Below, piece by piece: positions 62,601 through 64,000 of a DNA stretch of 64,000 nt. The position numbers and the translations under genes are program-made. Source of the stretch: Comamonadaceae bacterium OS-1 (GTDB lineage Bacteria; Pseudomonadota; Gammaproteobacteria; Burkholderiales; Burkholderiaceae_C); NCBI GenBank assembly GCA_027923965.1, contig AP026969.1, forward strand, positions 3,410,001-3,474,000, in the 5' to 3' direction. The first letter of the stretch is position 1, and each line of letters starts with the position of its first letter. The notes under the pieces are model-generated. The model did not search any database and was not told the DNA's origin. It saw only the letters and a list, made by a program, of their open reading frames with translations.

Positions 62601-64000
62601 CAACGTGTACCAGCAGGTCTACGGCAACCCAGCCCAGATCCTGCGCCAGGCCAATCCCGAGCTGGTGGATGTATCGACCAGCGTCACCTTTGCAGAAAAC
62701 CTGGTCAATGCCGCCCCGCAGCTCATCGATGCCGGTGTGGGCCTGACGGATGTCGATTCAGCCAACTTTGCCGGTGGCATTCTGGAGGTCAACTACCTGA
62801 CCGATTACGGCGCACAAGACCAGTTGGGCCTGCAAGGGCTGGACAACCAGGACCAGTTGGGCATCCGCAACCAGGGCAGCGCTGCGCACCAGGTGGGCGT
62901 GGCGGGCAATGTGGTGAGCTATGGCGGCACGGCCATTGGCACCATCAGCAACAACGGGGCCAACGGCGGCAAGCTGACGGTGCAGTTCAACGCCAGCGCC
63001 ACAGCCGATGCGGTGGAGCACGTGATCGAGAACCTCACCTACGCCAACACCGTCTCCAACCCCATCGCCAGCCGCACCATCTCCATCCGCGTCACCGACG
63101 GCGACGGCGGTGCCAGCGCACCACGGAATGTGGAAATCATCGTCACCCCCGAAACCGACGGCGCGGTGCGCTTTGGCCTGGAAAAAGTGGTCAACACCAC
63201 GGTGGCAGGTCCGCAGGAAGAGCCATCCATCGCACACCTGAGCGACGGTGGCTACGTCGTGGTGTGGCAAGACGAAAACGGTGCCGACAGCAGCAGCTAC
63301 GGCGTTTACGGCCAGCGCTATGACGCAAACGACAACGCGGTAGGTGGCCAATTCCGTGCCAACACTTTCACCTCAGGCAACCAGTACGAGGCACAGGTCA
63401 CCGGCCTCAACGGTGGCGGCTTTGTGGTGGTGTGGCGGTCTGACAACCAGGATGGCAGCGGTGCCGGGGTGTACGGCCAGCGCTACAGCGCAGCAGGCGT
63501 GGCGCAGGGCGCAGAGTTCCGGGTCAACACCTCTACCGACCAGAGCCAGTACCAGCCCACCATCACCGCCACCACCGACGGCGGCTTTGTGGTGGGCTGG
63601 TATGACGACTACTACACCAACGCCACCAACACCGAGTATGCGGACGTATTCTTCCAACGCTTCAATGCCACCGGGGTGGCCCAGGGCGTGGAAACCCGTG
63701 CCAACCCCACCGGCGAAGGCACGGTCGGCCAATCCCAGCCCAGCATTACCGCTTTGGCCGGTGGCGGCTTTGTCACGCTGTGGACGGATGCCAGCAAGGA
63801 CGGCAGCGGCACCGGTGTTTACGGCCAGCGCTTCAGCGCCCTGGGCGTGGCCACGGGGGCCGTGGTGCAGATCAACTCCTACATCACCTCGACGCAAGAC
63901 TTGCCTTCTGTAGCGGGCCTGAAAGACGGTGGCTTTATTGCGGTGTGGGAATCGGAAGGCCAAGACCTGTCCACCACCGGTGTGTATGCCCAGCGCTTTG
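50677..64000 (+). CDS. Giant modular surface or secreted protein (5' part, continues beyond the window)
   Basis: At least 4,441 codons open to the right edge. It starts MSLYPESTVNTFKANQQSN with no signal peptide, as in type I secreted proteins whose signal is C-terminal (not visible). Modules A (50677), B (52357), C (54085), D (55816), E (about 58075), F (about 59791), G (about 61471) and H (about 63160, cut) each begin near a VNT motif. Each complete module has seven units with the core GGFVVVW..S..QDGS..GVYGQRY, then a cadherin-like linker (ENLVNATPQVIDA...DxDSANFxGG...ASRTVxIxVSDGDGG). Acidic DGDGG and DxDS motifs suggest calcium binding. I saw no cysteine in my translation. RTX nonapeptides are not present in this part. 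Likely an adhesin or matrix protein, by inference. Confidence 0.85.
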   Translation, partial: MSLYPESTVNTFKANQQSNPDTAVLADGSYVTVWQSYDQDADNTWGVYYQRFSASGVPLGGEFRANTATAGSQTNAHVAATSDGGFVILWDDDSGLDGSGQGVYGQRFNAGGIPQAANFLVTTTTASVQYQNAVAGYTGGFATTWISFTSGSYDVYLQRWDNAGAKVGTETLISKTPGAATVQAGTQQNPDIAARANGDLVIVWTDQSSNDGSGYGVYGRTYTASTSTYSDTFLINTTTSSNQSDPSVALLTGGGYVVVWTSAGQDGSGDGVYGQRYTAAGAKAGGEFLVNQSTSGGQYQPSVSALSTGGFVVSFYNDNYDVGNTSSYQDVYVREYDAAGSALGNQTKLASGYGYDQESTPVVASLGNGNYVVSYTNYSRAADGGNNTTEIGQQIFGSAATLPRQQDPQLGNFSGSVTLGENLVNATPQVIRATVGLTDIDSANFDGGQIDLFYVQNGDTTDQLGVRSVGNGSNQISVTGSTVRYEGNVIGTISGGSNGSNLVITLTAATTVDAVEELVQNLTYASTSSNPAASRTVGIRVSDGDGGASASSTMDIIVTPELDGAPVVYGESQVNTYTASTQGEPQIAVLTDGSYVIVWQSYGQDTINTYGIYGQHFSAQGVAIGAEFRANTATAAYQDGAHVAALSNGGFVITWDDASGVDGSGQGVVAQLYSSTGATVGANFVANTTTNSTQQYSDVAGYAGAGAVVAGFTTVWASAGNTGGNGYDIYLQRFDNSGAKLGAELRVSNTPGAATAQASTQLYPRVASQSNGDLVIVWTDQGGNDSSGQGVYAQRYTAATGTLSGSFLVNTFTDGTQYEPDVATLSDGGFVIVWRSDSQDGSSAGVYGQRYNAAGTKVGAEFRVNETTTGGQYQPAVTGLSTGGFVVSFYNDNYDSTGGGSYNDVYIREYDASGTPIDGQRKLPSATATGSDQEYQPAIADLGSGNFVVAYANYVPTVDGGNATYEITQQVMGSAATLARQQNPVLSDFTGSVTFAENLVNATPQVIDAAISLSDLDSANFAGGAVNLFYVQGGEPSDQLGVRNVGTAAGQIGVGGANVSYGGVSIGTISGGSNGANLQINLNASASLTAVEALLQNLTYGSTSSSPDSVRTVGLRVSDGDGGSSNATTVAITVTPELDGAPLVYSESQVNTYTASTQGEPQIAVLTDGSYVIVWQSYGQDTINTYGIYGQHFSAQGVAIGAEFRANTATAAYQDGAHVAALSNGGFVITWDDASGVDGSGQGVVAQLYSSTGATVGANFVANTTTNSTQQYSDVAGYAGAGAVVAGFTTVWASAGNTGGNGYDIYLQRFDNSGAKLGAELRVSNTPGVSTAQAGQQYYPRVAAQSNGDLVIVWRDDNANDGGASYGVFAQRYTAATGTLSGTFLVNSTVVGNQYEPDVATLSDGGFVIVWRSDSQDGSSAGVYGQRYNAAGTAVGGEFRVNESTEGGQYQPSVTGLSTGGFVVSFYNDNYDITGAGSYSDVYIREYDASGTPIDGQRKLPSATATPSNQEYQPAIADLGSGNFVVAYADYVPTVDGGNATYEITQQIFGSAATLARQQNPELGDFTGTVTFAENLVNATPQIIDAAVSLTDLDSANFAGGKLDLFYVQGGDSTDQLGVRNTGSAAGQIGTSGANITYGGAIIGTLGGGSNGAALQITLTSLATVEAVEALIQNLTYASTSSSPAASRTVGIRVSDGDGGSSNATTVDITVTPSLDGAPLVYGESQVNTFTTNTQGEPQIAVLTDGSYVIVWQSYDQDSNNTYGIYGQHFSAQGVAIGAEFRANTATASTQDGAHVAALSNGGFVITWDDASGVDGSGQGVVAQLYNSTGATVGANFVANTTTSSTQQYSDVAGYAGAGAVVAGFTTVWASAGNTGGSSYDIYLQRFDNSGAKLGGEVRVSTTPGAATAQVGNQFYPRVAAQNNGDLVIVWRDDNANDGGASYGVFAQRYTAATGTLSGTFLVNSTVVGNQYEPDVATLSDGGFVIVWRSDSQDGSSAGVYGQRYNAAGTAVGGEFRVNESTEGGQYQPSVTGLSTGGFVVSFYNDNYDITGAGSYSDVYIREYDASGTPIDGQRKLPSATATPSNQEYQPAIADLGSGNFVVAYADYVPTVDGGNATYEITQQIFGNAATLVRSSANPVLSDVRAQRILTNNAADALFAGNAQLLDTDVSLVDTDSVNLDGGTLVVNILSGGSATDVLGIRNQGSGNGQVGVSGSNVTYSGVVIGSFTGGGAGGSTLTITFNANALTVDMRTVVQNITYQNTAPPAGTTSRSIGLRLTDGDGGASDPSDIEVVIQNSYTPPTVLLDDIVTNLSLSETQAQAGVRLDDSVQLNYAGATGFLNGHLVVSYLSSTNRPDDQITVRNQGTGVNQVSRVGSDVLYENVSIGTISATLNGINGTNLDITFKATATDQAIERVIENLVYTNPSAGPLADRSIRLVVTDGAGASSTARDMAIHIDAVNAPTAAVPLLAEQQVNTFEAGQQTEPAVGRLQGSNNGGYVVTWTTQEGQDGDGYGVFAQRYAANGAAIGPEFQVNSQTLGNQTDTAVAGLANGGYVIVWRADNQDGSGSYGVYGQRYAATGSAVGSEFRANTTTTGNQYEPAVLGLSDGSFVVAYRSDYSNAAANYTYDVLAQRFDASGNAVGAEITLNTSGGATQFQPQLSALTGGGYVAIWTDTSGDASGYGVVAQIFNNDGSKVGSQIAVNTTVAGTQSGPDVVGLAGGGFVAVWESSNTVYMQRYTAAGALVGGEVTVNTVDSPANQSDYVRVAALETGGFIVTWDGYPSAALGGSSQDIMTQQFDASGNRVDGVRVVNSTTGSTQYLPDIVGLTGNNAVVVWAGYNQERDTASTYGVFQQILGTAGSLATSSAPVLVDMVETLTFNENLVNATPQIIDAGVSLTDADSTNFDGGRLWVSTISGYGTVEAAQLAESLPAQDQFGIRNQGNGAGQVGVAGNVVSYGNVVVGSIESTGTNGADLVVLFNASASAQAVEAVIENLTYANTSSAPVASRTVSISVSDGDGGTSIPRTVTINVNPEADGAQALFGNETVNTYLASTKSAPATAALSDGGYITTWVSTGQDGWDAGVYAQRYDNHGVAVGAEFRVNSTTAYNQSEPSVIGLTGGGYVVAWTSLNQDGSDTGIYAQRFANDGTLLGGEFRVNTETYSGQSNPSLAATADGGFVVGWQSDYYDPTFTTYRDIFLQRYNATGVAQGSEIQANPTGEGTVTQSQPTLVGLAGGGFVALWTDASKDGSSNGVYGQRFNANGTIAGASFLVNTFTSGAEYEPDVAALNDGGFVVVWRSDDQDGNAAGVFGQRYSSSGATVGSEFRINTSTSGNQYQPSVAALSHGGFVVTWNSNSTTIAQQFDASGARIDGELRVDTIDNNGNAATPTAVGLANGAFVVTWPDYNYSVSQYEIYQQVFGNPATFTRQANPQLVDVSSSVTFLENSVNAAPQLIDAQVGLTDADSANFAGGILEVNYLTGYDLQNQLGLQGLSVQDQLGLRNEGSGAGQVGIVGNSVRYGGVEIGTITSNGVNGTKLTVVFNAQATPDKVEQVVESITYANTFSDASLQRSISIRVSDGDGGSSVARAVTINVTPEYDAAQPLFSNEQVNTYEPGTQNAPAMALLSDGSYLTVWTSEAQDGWGYGVYGQRFAANGVPIGTEFQVNTYTPTNQDEPTVIGLKGGGYVVAWTSADQDGSAAGIYAQRFANDGSLLGDEFLVNAQTYQGQSSPSLAATADGGFVVGWESDYYNPSFTEYRDIFFQRFNAAGVAQGSEIQANPTGEGTVTQLQPSFVGLAGGGFVALWTDSSKDGNSYGVYGQRFDASGAKVGASFLVNTYTDNNQSEPSVAALNDGGFVVVWTSVSQDGGSYGVYGQRYGNTGAAVGSEFRVNNTTSGNQYQANVASLSTGGFVVTWNSDSHTIAQQFDANGARLDGELRVDTIDNNANAATPVVLGLANGAFVVSWPDYNYTTSSTNVYQQVYGNPAQILRQANPELVDVSTSVTFAENLVNAAPQLIDAGVGLTDVDSANFAGGILEVNYLTDYGAQDQLGLQGLDNQDQLGIRNQGSAAHQVGVAGNVVSYGGTAIGTISNNGANGGKLTVQFNASATADAVEHVIENLTYANTVSNPIASRTISIRVTDGDGGASAPRNVEIIVTPETDGAVRFGLEKVVNTTVAGPQEEPSIAHLSDGGYVVVWQDENGADSSSYGVYGQRYDANDNAVGGQFRANTFTSGNQYEAQVTGLNGGGFVVVWRSDNQDGSGAGVYGQRYSAAGVAQGAEFRVNTSTDQSQYQPTITATTDGGFVVGWYDDYYTNATNTEYADVFFQRFNATGVAQGVETRANPTGEGTVGQSQPSITALAGGGFVTLWTDASKDGSGTGVYGQRFSALGVATGAVVQINSYITSTQDLPSVAGLKDGGFIAVWESEGQDLSTTGVYAQRF
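52385..52928 (+). repeat. Direct repeat block, module B copy
   Basis: 544 bp that I find identical by eye to 54113-54656 (offset 1,728 bp). It covers propeller units 1 to 3 and most of the linker to unit 4. Confidence 0.85.
54113..54656 (+). repeat. Direct repeat block, module C copy of the module B block
   Basis: Partner of 52385-52928. Identity stops abruptly at both ends while the flanks are only similar. Confidence 0.85.
54721..55326 (+). repeat. Direct repeat block, module C copy
   Basis: 606 bp that match 56452-57057 (offset 1,731 bp) with one difference seen (GGGGTCTTC against GGGGTTTTC). It covers units 4 to 7. Confidence 0.85.
56452..57057 (+). repeat. Direct repeat block, module D copy of the module C block
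   Basis: Partner of 54721-55326. Immediately after it the linker domain diverges sharply in sequence and length. Confidence 0.85.

Overview
The window looks like chromosomal DNA of a betaproteobacterium of the order Burkholderiales, most likely the family Comamonadaceae (a Rhodoferax/Acidovorax/Polaromonas-type genome). The basis is high GC with strong third-position bias, two classic 16-strand porins, a cyanophycin cphA'-cphA locus with its DUF1854/ABC companions, a Coq7-type ubiquinone hydroxylase, and many copies of a short dispersed repeat (core GCTTATTCCATAAGCG) that I associate with this family. No rRNA, tRNA, CRISPR array, phage or insertion-sequence transposase was found.

Layout. 1-8.7 kb: housekeeping and envelope genes (partial transporter, glycine-zipper lipoprotein, cysteine desulfurase-rhodanese fusion divergent from an Lrp/AsnC regulator, YlqF-type GTPase, two divergent porins, coq7, a DUF1640-like protein, an OsmC protein). 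8.83-8.92 kb: a candidate small RNA of three hairpins with an exposed CUCCUCC anti-Shine-Dalgarno motif. 8.97-11.9 kb: ilvA, cobS, cobC. 11.9-22.9 kb: a type II secretion cluster, gspC inverted and gspGHIJKLMNDEF in one tight operon. 22.9-26.5 kb: 5'-nucleotidase, SbmA/BacA-like ABC transporter, an Ala-rich unknown. 26.5-34.3 kb: cyanophycin locus, with a dedicated ABC transporter and DUF1854 protein on one strand and cphA' and cphA on the other. 34.5-38.4 kb: Tsx-like channel, minCDE, creA, DUF2076 protein. 38.6-50.1 kb: a minus-strand cobalamin operon behind a cobalamin riboswitch (cobB, cobM, cbiX, cobH, then a 0.7 kb island of palindromic repeats, then cbiD, cobL, cobI, cbiG, cobE, cbtB, cbtA, cobJ, ferredoxin). 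It is of the cobalt-early (cbi-like) type; CobK/CbiJ is not in the window.

50.68-64.0 kb and beyond: one giant open reading frame (at least 4,441 codons, running off the right edge) with no N-terminal signal peptide. It is built from roughly 560-577-residue modules. Every complete module has exactly seven copies of a short beta-rich unit followed by a cadherin-like linker of about 150 residues, which I read as a chain of seven-bladed propellers. Neighbouring modules share blocks of 544 bp (identical by eye) and 606 bp (one difference seen), a sign of recent recombination or gene conversion.

The least expected observations are the seven-unit periodicity of the giant protein, the anti-Shine-Dalgarno small RNA, the reciprocal loss of active-site motifs in the paired cyanophycin synthetases, and the way family-specific repeats have been absorbed in frame into coding sequence (gspK leader, gspD signal peptide, gspH/gspJ leaders, cobS, the SbmA-like transporter).
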